Of a stretch of 64,000 bases of DNA, positions 44,955-52,857 are shown piece by piece. The stretch spans positions 2,581,501 to 2,645,500 of the forward strand of contig NZ_CP152017.1 in the NCBI RefSeq assembly GCF_038618305.1, read 5' to 3'. The stretch is from Sporosarcina sp. FSL K6-2383 (GTDB lineage Bacteria > Bacillota > Bacilli > Bacillales_A > Planococcaceae). The notes beneath the pieces were generated by a model. The model saw nothing but the letters and a program-made list of their open reading frames with translations. It ran no database searches and was not told the DNA's origin. The translations under genes and the position numbers were made by a program. How positions within the stretch are numbered: the first letter of the stretch is position 1; the number at the start of each line of letters is the position of its first letter.

Positions 44955-45214
44955 AAAAAAACCCGCCCCTATAAAAGGGACGAGGACGATTTCGCGGTAC
45001 CACCCTGATTATCACACCCGAAGATATGATCACTCAAATCGGAATAACGGTCCGGCACCGGCACATCTTTACAGCTCACACTGGTCCTGATGGCAGCTCA
45101 TGGGGTGAACTTCAACAAATACTCGCCTACCTACGCTTTCAGTCAAGGCGTAGATTCCCTTTTGGTTCGTGTGATGCTTACTTTTCCCAGTCATTGCTTT
45201 TTATTTTAATTCAT
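44955..45214 (-). promoter_or_regulatory. T-box leader controlling pheST
   Basis: On the minus strand CAGGGTGGTACCGCG (44993-45007) is the canonical T-box sequence that pairs with the tRNA acceptor end. A stem-I region precedes it, where TTC (45107-45109) followed by A is a plausible phenylalanine specifier. Downstream, CCTCGTCCC pairs with GGGGCGGG and is followed by seven T (44955-44985), forming the terminator. Uncharged tRNA-Phe should favour antitermination. Confidence 0.93.
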
Positions 45215-45221
45215 AACTAAT

Positions 45222-45250
45222 AGTATACCCGAAATCATTTTGTTCATCAA
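45222..45250 (-). promoter_or_regulatory. Sigma-A promoter of the pheST leader
   Basis: TTGATG (45245-45250) and TATACT (45222-45227) are 17 bases apart on the minus strand, just ahead of the T-box leader. Confidence 0.75.
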
Positions 45251-45262
45251 CAGCGGAATGCT

Positions 45263-46027
45263 TTAGTTTTTTGAATACGAGTACAGCAAAATCCCCGTCG
45301 CTACTGCAACATTCAGCGACTCAGCTTTGCCGTACATTGGAATCTTTACTGTGGTCTCAGCCAACGCCAATAATTCAGGTGTAACACCACTACCTTCGTT
45401 CCCCATAATTAAAGCAAATTCAGTTTGTGGTTCAATTTCAGAATGATTGACTGCATTTTGCAATCCTGTACCGATCACCTTAATACCTATTTGTTTTGAT
45501 TTCGTCACCCACTCCATCAAATCGCCTCTGACGACAGGGATATTGAAGTGAGAACCTTGTGCAGAACGGACGGTTTTTGGGTTATATGGATCTGCTGACC
45601 CCTTACCGAGTATAACTGCATCCATGCCAGCTGCGTCTGCAGTACGGATCATCGTACCGACATTGCCCGGATCTTGAACCGCATCAACAAGTAAAAGTTT
45701 TTTCCATGTTGCGAAGTCTTCTTCAGCATGATGGGGTTGACGACAATGTGCGTAAACTCCCTGTGAGTGTTCCGTTTCTGAGATTTCTTTCGCAACTGCA
45801 CTGTTTACTTCAACAATATGTACACTTTCCGTTGACCAGCCAGCGGGAAATTCAACTCCGTCTCGAATGATCAATGCAATGATGGCTCCGTCTTTTTTAA
45901 GTGCTTCTTCAACCAAATGGAAGCCTTCTACAAGAAATTCTTCCGTATTGTCACGTTCTTTTCGCGTTGTCACGAGTTTTTTCCAATGTTTCACTAGTGA
46001 ATTTTGTGGGGATTCGATGCGTTTCAT
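45263..46027 (-). CDS. ysgA: TrmH/SpoU-family rRNA methyltransferase (YsgA-like)
   Basis: 254 aa SPOUT-class RNA 2'-O-methyltransferase. The N-terminal substrate-binding part begins MKRIESPQNSLVKHWKKLVT. The C-terminal knot carries the three SpoU motifs: DAVQDPGNVGTMIRTADAAG, FALIMGNEGSGV and KIPMYGKAESLNVAVATGI. The target RNA is not certain. The ATG at 46025-46027 was chosen over a longer open frame because it matches the family N-terminus; the ribosome-binding site is weak. Confidence 0.93.
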   Translation of the reverse strand: MKRIESPQNSLVKHWKKLVTTRKERDNTEEFLVEGFHLVEEALKKDGAIIALIIRDGVEFPAGWSTESVHIVEVNSAVAKEISETEHSQGVYAHCRQPHHAEEDFATWKKLLLVDAVQDPGNVGTMIRTADAAGMDAVILGKGSADPYNPKTVRSAQGSHFNIPVVRGDLMEWVTKSKQIGIKVIGTGLQNAVNHSEIEPQTEFALIMGNEGSGVTPELLALAETTVKIPMYGKAESLNVAVATGILLYSYSKN

Positions 46028-46119
46028 AATCGTTGTTACCGCCTTTTTCTTTTTAGTGTAACAAATGCCCGTATAGTTAGCGATATTTGTGTCCAAAATG
46101 AGCATAGGAGGTTGATAAA

Positions 46120-46332
46120 ATGGATTTTCAAATACGAGATGCGATTACGGCAAATATGGAAAATAATTCAGCGGAGGATGTCCGTAATGTCGTCGAAGAT
46201 GCCATTAAGCGAGGGGAAGAACATCTATTACCAGGACTCGGCGTGTTCTTTGAAAAGCTATGGAATAATTCAGGTGAGCAAGAAAAATCGAAAATGGCTG
46301 GAGAGTTAGCACAAGTATTTGCAGCAAGTTGA
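46120..46332 (+). CDS. sspI: Small acid-soluble spore protein SspI
   Basis: 70 aa minor SASP of the I family, made in the forespore. It reads MDFQIRDAITANMENNSAED and contains the family signature GEEHLLPGLGVFFEKLW. The ATG has TAGGAGG 8 bases upstream. A weak SigG-like pair (GTATA, then CAAAATGA about 18 bases on) lies upstream but is not convincing. It is divergent from ysgA, as in B. subtilis, and supports sporulation ability. Confidence 0.95.
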   Translation: MDFQIRDAITANMENNSAEDVRNVVEDAIKRGEEHLLPGLGVFFEKLWNNSGEQEKSKMAGELAQVFAAS

Positions 46333-46342
46333 ATTATGAGTG

Positions 46343-46377
46343 AATTGCGCGGGACCATTGGTAGCCCGCGCAATTTT
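46343..46377 (+). terminator. Intrinsic terminator after sspI
   Basis: Perfect 10-bp arms ATTGCGCGGG / CCCGCGCAAT, loop 11, followed by TTT on the plus strand. Confidence 0.85.
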
Positions 46378-46433
46378 ACGGGTTTTATAGTATTAAAAAG
46401 TTTACTTGTCTTTTCCGTAGAACACTACATTTT

Positions 46434-46790
46434 TCAATTGATTTTATTTAATTTAATAATAAGGTCATCGAAAAAGGGTTTTACAATAAAATCATCGGCA
46501 CCATTTTCTAAAGCTTCAATTACAAAATCTTGCGTCCCCATTGCTGAACACATTATAACATGTGTATCAGGATTTATTTTTTTAATTTTTTTAAGTACAG
46601 CGATTCCATTCATATTCGGTAAAGTGATATCCAGTAAAACGATATGCGGTGAATGTTTTTCATAAAGCTTCACAGCATCTTCTCCATTACCAGCCTCAGC
46701 TACTACGATATACCCACTACTCTCAATTTTACTTTTTAATAAATTTCTCATAAACCTTGAATCATCCACAAGCATTACTGTTTTACTCAA
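46434..46790 (-). CDS. CheY-like single-domain response regulator
   Basis: 118 aa receiver domain with no output domain. The acidic pair in VMLVDDSRFM, the phospho-acceptor Asp in VLLDITLPNMNG (about 55), the Ser in IMCSAMG and the Lys in DFIVKPF are all present. It resembles CheY of B. subtilis, including the CSAMG and VKPF context. No kinase or other chemotaxis gene is nearby. The TTG start (46788-46790) follows GAGAGGTG by 6 bases. A c-di-GMP-I riboswitch lies 68 bases upstream, so its level probably responds to c-di-GMP. Confidence 0.9.
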   Translation of the reverse strand: MSKTVMLVDDSRFMRNLLKSKIESSGYIVVAEAGNGEDAVKLYEKHSPHIVLLDITLPNMNGIAVLKKIKKINPDTHVIMCSAMGTQDFVIEALENGADDFIVKPFFDDLIIKLNKIN

Positions 46791-46858
46791 AATAATCACC
46801 TCTCATTTAACGAGTAATCTCATCTAGCTATTTATAGAAGTAGATGGCTTCTAAAGTG

Positions 46859-46946
46859 ATACACTCGGTAACCGGCTACCATTACAAATAGTTGTATTAG
46901 GCCCTTGGCTTTGCGTCCTTAGCTTTCGATAAGTTTGCCTATATAT
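46859..46946 (-). promoter_or_regulatory. Cyclic di-GMP-I riboswitch (GEMM-I) upstream of the CheY-like gene
   Basis: The minus strand shows the family signatures in order: AGGCAAAC, the GAAA-capped P2 hairpin CTTATCGAAAGCTAAGG, GACGCAAAGCC, GGGCCTAA and TAATGGTAGCCGGTTACCG. P1 can form from ATATA and TGTAT. The GAAA tetraloop and the CCTAA..ATGG receptor needed for the tertiary contact are present. No T-run terminator follows; a CTC..GAG hairpin overlaps the ribosome-binding region, so control of translation is possible. Confidence 0.92.
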
Positions 46947-47087
46947 AGGCTATCATATTCTAATCAAACAATCTCCAAAAAGGTTTAAGACGAGAGTGCA
47001 GCAAATTTGGTGATGAATAACATGCACGGTTTGACCATAATAAATTGTAAGAATAAAGGCAATGCAGCTAGATGCGGACTCAAACAC

Positions 47088-47114
47088 AAAAAAGCCCAGG
47101 CAACATACCCGGAC
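47088..47114 (-). terminator. Intrinsic terminator after argF
   Basis: On the minus strand GTCCGGG pairs with CCTGGGC (two wobbles), followed by six T. Confidence 0.7.
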
Positions 47115-47130
47115 CCGTTAATCCATTTAC

Positions 47131-48093
47131 TTACAACACGTTAGCCAAAACAGCTTTCTGTGCATGTAGACGATTGCCTGCTTGCTGGAAGACGAATGAG
47201 TTTGGTCCGTCAATGACAGATGTTGCGACTTCTTCCTCACGGTGTGCGGGCAGACAATGCAAGAACATATAATCTGCTTTCGCATGCGCAACCAAAGCAT
47301 CATTAATTTGGAATTCCTTAAATGCTTCTAGACGCGCCGCAGTCTCTTCTTCTTGACCCATACTCGTCCAGACATCTGTATAGACGACATCTGCATCTTG
47401 TACCGCTTCAACCGGGTTCGTAGTTGTCACAACACTGCCGCCATTCTTAGCAGCAAGCTCTTGTGCCTTGACGAGAAGAGTTGCATTATATTCAAAGCCC
47501 ACTGGCGTTGCAACCGCTGCATGCATCCCCATATGCGCCGCTGCGATGATAAGCGAGTGCGCTACATTATTTCCATCTCCAACATAAGCGATTTTCTTGC
47601 CTGCTAGCGAGCCTTTCACTTCCAAAATCGTCAATAAATCTGCTAACGCCTGACATGGATGAAAAATATCCGTTAAGCCATTAATGACCGGAACCGACGT
47701 ATGCTCTGCCAATTCCTTCACCATTTCATGTGAGTTTGCACGAATCATAACGCCGTCCAAATACTCCGACAGCACATGCCCTGTATCATACACCGACTCC
47801 CCACGTCCGATTTGTAGGTCACGTGCGTTCATGAACATCGCATGCCCCCCCAGTTGGATCATACCCACTTCAAATGATATGCGCGTACGCGTTGAATGCT
47901 TTTCAAAAATCATCCCGAGCGTCTTGCCAGCTAAAATAGGTGGCATATTGCCCGCAAGCATTTCCTTTTTCATGTTATTTGCATAATCTAATAAATAGGA
48001 AATTTCTTCACTCGTATACTCAAGAAGAGATAATAAATCCTTCCCCTTCAAACCATTTGCAATAGCACTATTTTCCTCTTCAATCTTCACCAT
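47131..48093 (-). CDS. argF: Ornithine carbamoyltransferase
   Basis: Forms citrulline from ornithine and carbamoyl phosphate. The 320 aa carry STRTRISFE (about 58-66; carbamoyl-phosphate site), FHPCQAL (about 138-144), DVWTSMGQE and the catalytic HCLPAHR. The ATG at 48091-48093 has AGGGGATG five bases upstream; 18 extra open codons upstream are not supported. Other arginine genes are absent, so this is a stand-alone copy; it could serve biosynthesis or a catabolic path. AT-rich palindromic sequence at 48125-48160 could be an ArgR site, not proven. Confidence 0.95.
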   Translation of the reverse strand: MVKIEEENSAIANGLKGKDLLSLLEYTSEEISYLLDYANNMKKEMLAGNMPPILAGKTLGMIFEKHSTRTRISFEVGMIQLGGHAMFMNARDLQIGRGESVYDTGHVLSEYLDGVMIRANSHEMVKELAEHTSVPVINGLTDIFHPCQALADLLTILEVKGSLAGKKIAYVGDGNNVAHSLIIAAAHMGMHAAVATPVGFEYNATLLVKAQELAAKNGGSVVTTTNPVEAVQDADVVYTDVWTSMGQEEETAARLEAFKEFQINDALVAHAKADYMFLHCLPAHREEEVATSVIDGPNSFVFQQAGNRLHAQKAVLANVL

Positions 48094-48186
48094 ATCGTCA
48101 TCCCCTATCACTGTTTTCACTTTGTATATCACAGTATATATATGCATAATTATAAAGTCAAGCGCATTTTTATAGATTTATAAAAA

Positions 48187-48220
48187 TAAAAAATACCCTA
48201 GCTACTTTTAGGTAGCCAAG
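48187..48220 (-). terminator. Intrinsic terminator after the M42 peptidase gene
   Basis: On the minus strand GGCTAC and GTAGCTAGG form an imperfect stem followed by TATTTTTTATTTT. Confidence 0.7.
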
Positions 48221-48237
48221 GCAGTTCAAACTTTTAA

Positions 48238-49326
48238 TCAATCAAATGTAATGGTATTTACCGCGTCACGGTCTAATTTCTTAATGACTTCAACAATCAA
48301 CTTCACCGTATTTTCAAAATCATCACGGTGTAAAATTCCTGCATGGGAGTGAATATATCGAGTCGGAATACAGATTGCCAATGATGGTACACCATGTCCT
48401 GAAAGATGGATAGATCCCGCATCCGTGCCACCCCCCGGAATTGTCTCGAACTGATAAGGAATACCATGCTCTTCAGCCGTGTCTACAACGAAATCACGCA
48501 ATCCTTTATGAGATACCATCGAAGCGTCAAACAATAGAATTTGTGGACCATCACCCATTTTACCTGTTGCTTCCTTCGACGTAATTCCCGGTGTATCGCC
48601 AGCGATACCTACGTCCACCGCAAAACCGATGTCCGGCTGGATTTTCGTTGCCGCTGTACGTGCACCACGAAGACCGATTTCTTCTTGTGCTGCTCCCACG
48701 CCGAATACGATGTTCGGATGATTGTCAGCTTTCAACGCTTTCAATACTTCAATTGCGATGGCGATACCAATTCGGTTGTCCCATGCTTTCGCAAGTAAAT
48801 ATTTATCATTATTCATTACTGTGAATTCAAAATAAGGTACTACCATATCTCCCGGTAAAATGCCCCATGACATTGCTTCCTCTTTTGAAGTAGCCCCAAC
48901 ATCAATGAACATATCTTTAATATCGACTGGTTTTTTACGTGCTTCTGGCGAGAGGATATGTGGAGGCTTCGATCCGATAACTCCTGTTACTGTATCTCCT
49001 TTGCGTGTCACAATCGTCACACGCTGCGCTAGCATTACCTGTGACCACCAACCACCAACCGTTTGGAAGGATAAGAATCCTTTGTCGTCGATTTTTGAAA
49101 CCATGAAACCAACTTCATCAAGATGCCCTGCTAGCATGATTTTCGGACCATTCACATCGCCCGTTTTTTTAGCAATTAATGAACCCAAACCATCCTGATC
49201 AATTTCATCCGCATACGGCTCTATGTACTTCTTCATCACTTCACGCGGTTCACGTTCATTTCCCGGAATCCCCTTCGCATCTGTGAGCGCTTTCAACATT
49301 TCTAACGTTTCATCTAATTTCGTCAA
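48238..49326 (-). CDS. ysdC: M42 family metallopeptidase (glutamyl aminopeptidase, YsdC-like)
   Basis: 362 aa dinuclear-metal aminopeptidase forming large cytosolic complexes. The ligand set is visible: His and Asp in AGHLDEVGF (about 66-74), Asp in AWDNRIG (about 178-184), Glu-Glu in [10 protein letters not shown] (about 211-220), Asp in [12 protein letters not shown], and His in [11 protein letters not shown]. The order relative to sspI is similar to B. subtilis, where ysdC is also nearby. Confidence 0.95.
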   Translation of the reverse strand: MTKLDETLEMLKALTDAKGIPGNEREPREVMKKYIEPYADEIDQDGLGSLIAKKTGDVNGPKIMLAGHLDEVGFMVSKIDDKGFLSFQTVGGWWSQVMLAQRVTIVTRKGDTVTGVIGSKPPHILSPEARKKPVDIKDMFIDVGATSKEEAMSWGILPGDMVVPYFEFTVMNNDKYLLAKAWDNRIGIAIAIEVLKALKADNHPNIVFGVGAAQEEIGLRGARTAATKIQPDIGFAVDVGIAGDTPGITSKEATGKMGDGPQILLFDASMVSHKGLRDFVVDTAEEHGIPYQFETIPGGGTDAGSIHLSGHGVPSLAICIPTRYIHSHAGILHRDDFENTVKLIVEVIKKLDRDAVNTITFD

Positions 49327-49434
49327 TTACTTCGACCTCCTAAATAAATCATACATGAGTAGTATATGCGAAATGGAGGCTATTATCAAAACATTTCGGA
49401 TTGAAAATCAAAAAATAGGAGGCAGCATGCTCCG

Positions 49435-49875
49435 TTAAGATCGATATCTACCTGCATCCCTCAACATATATGGCACCGTAGTTTTACTATCAATCGCCCC
49501 TTCGAACTCATTCGAGATATGGATATACGGTTCTGCCTGTTGCAAGTTCATCCAAGTAACTTCCTCGATTTCTTCTGGTAGTGAAATATTGATTTCCCCA
49601 CCGATTATTTTCCCTGTAAAAGTAAAGAAAATAGTGTGATGTCCTCTTTCCTCAAAAAACGCTTCACCTACACTAAAAATCCCGCCCAATTGTACATCTA
49701 ATCCCGTTTCTTCTTTCACCTCACGAATAGCGGCCTCTTCAAGCGTTTCCCCCCGCTCCACTGCTCCGCCCGGAAGTGTATAGTAAGAAGCACCAGGTCC
49801 TTTATTCTTAACTAATAATACATTCTCCTCGTGCTCGTCAACTAACAAGACATACGCAACATCAACCCTTTTCAT
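49435..49875 (-). CDS. Nudix hydrolase
   Basis: 146 aa. The Nudix box GGAVERGETLEEAAIREVKE followed by ETG is complete (about 43-65), so pyrophosphohydrolase activity on a nucleoside-diphosphate-linked substrate is expected; the substrate is unknown. The ATG at 49873-49875 follows AAAAGGAGAG by 8 bases; a GTG seven codons upstream overlaps that site and is rejected. It is a separate gene between ysdC and phzF-like. Confidence 0.9.
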   Translation of the reverse strand: MKRVDVAYVLLVDEHEENVLLVKNKGPGASYYTLPGGAVERGETLEEAAIREVKEETGLDVQLGGIFSVGEAFFEERGHHTIFFTFTGKIIGGEINISLPEEIEEVTWMNLQQAEPYIHISNEFEGAIDSKTTVPYMLRDAGRYRS

Positions 49876-49932
49876 CTTTTCAGCTCTCCTTTTCACTTCA
49901 TTAATTTGTGACCATCATCCCCTTGATTTATG

Positions 49933-50826
49933 TTAAATTACAATCTCAAATTCTTTAACATATACCGCATTTCCTCTGATTTCAATATCATAACTTTCCT
50001 GATTTTTAGAAACACCAACCTGTACACGACCATCTTTGCCAATTTCATGGCCCTGCTCTACCACAAGATTCAAGTGTTCTTCAAAATCATTGTCGATATA
50101 CGTTGCATAATAAGCACCCATGACACCTGAAGCTGTTCCTGTCACTGCATCCTCAATTGTTCCTGAAAAAGGGGATGAAAAATGACGGGCATGCATATCA
50201 GCATTTTCATCATATGTTTCCAAGCAAAAAGGATGGATCGATGCTTTAGGTATTTCTTTTAAAATGCTTGGGAATATTTCAGTATTTGGTTTCATTCTCT
50301 TGAACGCACTAAGTGTCTTAATCGGAACTAATAGCGTCCATATCCCTGTACTACCATAGACAATTGGAAAATCCCCGTCAATATCAGATTTCTCAAGTCC
50401 GATTGCATGAGCCAATTCTTCAGATGAACTATTAAATTCTTCAAACTGTGGTGAAGCCTGTTTCATCGTTATGTAGAATGTATCATCAGTTAGCGAATCT
50501 ATACGGATTGGCAAAATCCCGGCTCTCGTTTCAATTGTTAATTCATCTTTTTCAGTTAATAAACCCCTAGATTTTAAAGCAAATATGGTTGCCATTGTCG
50601 CATGCCCACATAAGTCCATTTCATGCCCCGGCGTGAAATAACGAATTCGAAGATCCGCCACAGATGATTGAACCGGAAAAGCAGTCTCATTAAATCCAAC
50701 TTTAACAGCGATTTCTTGCATCTCCTTATCGGTTAAGTCATCTCCGTTTAACACAACTCCCGCAGGATTTCCTTTATTCGGCTCTGTGCTAAATGCATCA
50801 TAATGGTAAACCGTAACAGACTTCAT
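49933..50826 (-). CDS. PhzF family isomerase/epimerase
   Basis: 297 aa with the two-lobed diaminopimelate-epimerase-like fold. The catalytic Glu lies in GFNETAF (about 44-50). [16 protein letters not shown] (about 64-79) and [15 protein letters not shown] (about 211-225) are the family motifs. The reaction of most family members is unknown. It stands alone, opposite to the DinB-like gene that starts about 110 bases away. Confidence 0.9.
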   Translation of the reverse strand: MKSVTVYHYDAFSTEPNKGNPAGVVLNGDDLTDKEMQEIAVKVGFNETAFPVQSSVADLRIRYFTPGHEMDLCGHATMATIFALKSRGLLTEKDELTIETRAGILPIRIDSLTDDTFYITMKQASPQFEEFNSSSEELAHAIGLEKSDIDGDFPIVYGSTGIWTLLVPIKTLSAFKRMKPNTEIFPSILKEIPKASIHPFCLETYDENADMHARHFSSPFSGTIEDAVTGTASGVMGAYYATYIDNDFEEHLNLVVEQGHEIGKDGRVQVGVSKNQESYDIEIRGNAVYVKEFEIVI

Positions 50827-50936
50827 GTCTCATTCCCCCATCTTAATAACTTTCTTACTGCACACTTAGAATTTTAACAAATTTATCAGTCTTTGAGTTA
50901 CTATAAAAGAAAATACTTTTTGAGGTGGAATCGTAT

Positions 50937-51404
50937 ATGCTCGATATGTTTTCTTATAATTGGCAAGTAAGAGATGATTGGTTTGATTGGAGTCAACAGA
51001 TTTCAATCGAAGAACTTACACAAAAACGAACAGGTGGTATGGGGAGTATTTTGCGTAATTTATTTCATGTAATTGATTGTGAACAGATTTGGATTAATCA
51101 AATGAATGGAACGCCTGTGATAGTGAAAGATATGAACAGCATTTCTACTCTACAAGAGGTCATAGAGTTTTCTACCAGTACAAAATTGATAACCCAAGGT
51201 TTTATGCAATCATGGACACCTGATTGTGAACAAAAGGTCTTTGAAATGAAAAGGCGAAATGGCGATACGTCCTACTTTACATACGGGAAAATAATGCGAC
51301 ATATCATTTCACACGAAATTCATCATATAGGCCAAGTATCCGTCTGGTCTAGGGAGCTTGAGATGAAACCTATTTCTTCTGATTTACTGTTTAGGGAATA
51401 TTAA
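50937..51404 (+). CDS. DinB-family four-helix protein
   Basis: 155 aa. The likely metal-binding His are in LRNLFHVIDCE (about 38-48) and HEIHHIGQVSVW (about 122-133), a DinB/YfiT-like pattern. Members often act as thiol-dependent transferases or hydrolases; the function here is unknown. The ATG at 50937 has GAGGTGG 8 bases upstream. It stands alone on the plus strand. A second, different DinB-fold gene is at 28015-28524. Confidence 0.85.
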   Translation: MLDMFSYNWQVRDDWFDWSQQISIEELTQKRTGGMGSILRNLFHVIDCEQIWINQMNGTPVIVKDMNSISTLQEVIEFSTSTKLITQGFMQSWTPDCEQKVFEMKRRNGDTSYFTYGKIMRHIISHEIHHIGQVSVWSRELEMKPISSDLLFREY

Positions 51405-51457
51405 ACGATTACCAAACTACATACCCTACCTCTGGTTACTATAGTAGCGGATATATT

Positions 51458-51493
51458 AAAAAGACCACACCGATAGTAGAGCATCGGTGTGGT
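51458..51493 (-). terminator. Intrinsic terminator of the efflux operon
   Basis: Perfect 11-bp arms ACCACACCGAT / ATCGGTGTGGT, loop 8, then CTTTTTAAT on the minus strand. It lies about 100 bases past the TolC-like gene and also faces the DinB-like gene. Confidence 0.85.
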
Positions 51494-51591
51494 ACTTATA
51501 ATAGGCCAGTTCCCAAGTAGAAATAATCTATCCTAGCGACAAAATGCCAGGGGAGATTATTTCCTTTGTAACATCGCCTATACTCATCCAA

Positions 51592-52818
51592 TCACATCAT
51601 ATAGCCTTCTTTAAACAAGCTAAATTCTTCCTTTAATAGTTGGTAATCTAATTGATCATTCATTAAATCCAGTTCGATTGCGCGGAGTTGTTGTTGTGAT
51701 TTTTGCACATCTAGGAAAATAATTTCTCCTAACTCGTACAATTCTTTTTGCTGATTGTGTTCACTATTCGTCTGCTCTACTTTTCCTTCTGCAATTTTTA
51801 TTCGATCACTTAATACTTCGAATCGATTCTCAAACTCATAAGCTTTGAGTTTTACTTTTCTTTCCGCCTGTACGAGTTCAATCTCTGTTTTTTGAATTTC
51901 ATTTGCATAATACTCTTTGAGCTCTAGCTTTGCCTTGCTCTGTTTTTCGAGTGATTTATTATACTCCTTTAATAGTGCTTCACGAGATGCCTCCAGTTCC
52001 TCATTAACACCCTTCCATAAATCTGGTGCTTCTTCTCCCCCAGGAATTTTGCCATCAACATCCTCGATTTGAGTAGGAGGCTTTGAAATTTGTTGGTCAA
52101 GATCATGTAATTGTTTTAAAAGCTCTTCTTCATCTAAATGAGGAAGGGAGTCAATTTGATGTAAGATGTTGCTGTACTCTTGTAATTTCTTCCGAATTAG
52201 AACTAGCGATGGTTGCTTGTTATTCAACTCTTTCGCTATCATTTCAGCACCGTAGTCAGCTGAAGGTAACAAACTAAATTCAGGAAGGGTTCGAATCTCG
52301 AGTTCCACATTAAATTCCTTCCCCAGTTTTTGGTTAAGTCGTGAAGTCGCTTCTTTCAATGTCAACTTTGCTGCTTTCACTGCTAACTTAGCTTCATTGA
52401 CACCTATTTCCGCTTTTAACATGGCTCCTTTAGTCGACATTCCTTCCTTATATCTTTCTTGGCTATTTTCGTATTCTTTTTCAACCAGCTTCAAATTCGC
52501 CTCTTGTAATTTAAAGGCTTGCTTTTCCTTGTAATAACCGTAGACCAACTGGTTCGCTTCATACTTAATTCCTTGCATGGTCATTTTTTTGTTCAAATTT
52601 TTCTGCTCATTATTCATATCTTTTAATACTTGAAATCCATCTTGGTACCTATAAGCATCTGACGATAACGGGATATCCTTATCAGTATCAAGCAACTTCG
52701 CCTCTAAACTTTCATTGATTACTGCATCCACTACTTCTACTAATGACTCATTTGCTGCCACTTTTGATAAAGGTAGCAGCGTAAGTAAACAAGTCGTGAT
52801 GATTAGACTTTTACGCAT
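51592..52818 (-). CDS. TolC-like efflux component with signal peptide
   Basis: 408 aa. An N-terminal signal peptide (MRKSLIITTCLLTLLPLSKV AANES) precedes long charged helices and coiled coils in two similar halves (about 60-170 and 280-400), the OEP/TolC layout. The halves hold heptad-rich stretches such as LKLVEKEYENSQERYKEG and VEQTNSEHNQQKELYELGE, a duplicated motif. Being in an organism without a typical outer membrane, it cannot be a standard outer-membrane channel. It is the last gene after the adaptor and RND pump genes, so it is probably an extracytoplasmic partner. Confidence 0.8.
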   Translation of the reverse strand: MRKSLIITTCLLTLLPLSKVAANESLVEVVDAVINESLEAKLLDTDKDIPLSSDAYRYQDGFQVLKDMNNEQKNLNKKMTMQGIKYEANQLVYGYYKEKQAFKLQEANLKLVEKEYENSQERYKEGMSTKGAMLKAEIGVNEAKLAVKAAKLTLKEATSRLNQKLGKEFNVELEIRTLPEFSLLPSADYGAEMIAKELNNKQPSLVLIRKKLQEYSNILHQIDSLPHLDEEELLKQLHDLDQQISKPPTQIEDVDGKIPGGEEAPDLWKGVNEELEASREALLKEYNKSLEKQSKAKLELKEYYANEIQKTEIELVQAERKVKLKAYEFENRFEVLSDRIKIAEGKVEQTNSEHNQQKELYELGEIIFLDVQKSQQQLRAIELDLMNDQLDYQLLKEEFSLFKEGYMM

Positions 52819-52857
52819 ATACTTCTCTCCTCATCTTGTGCTGCTTGACAATTTTTC

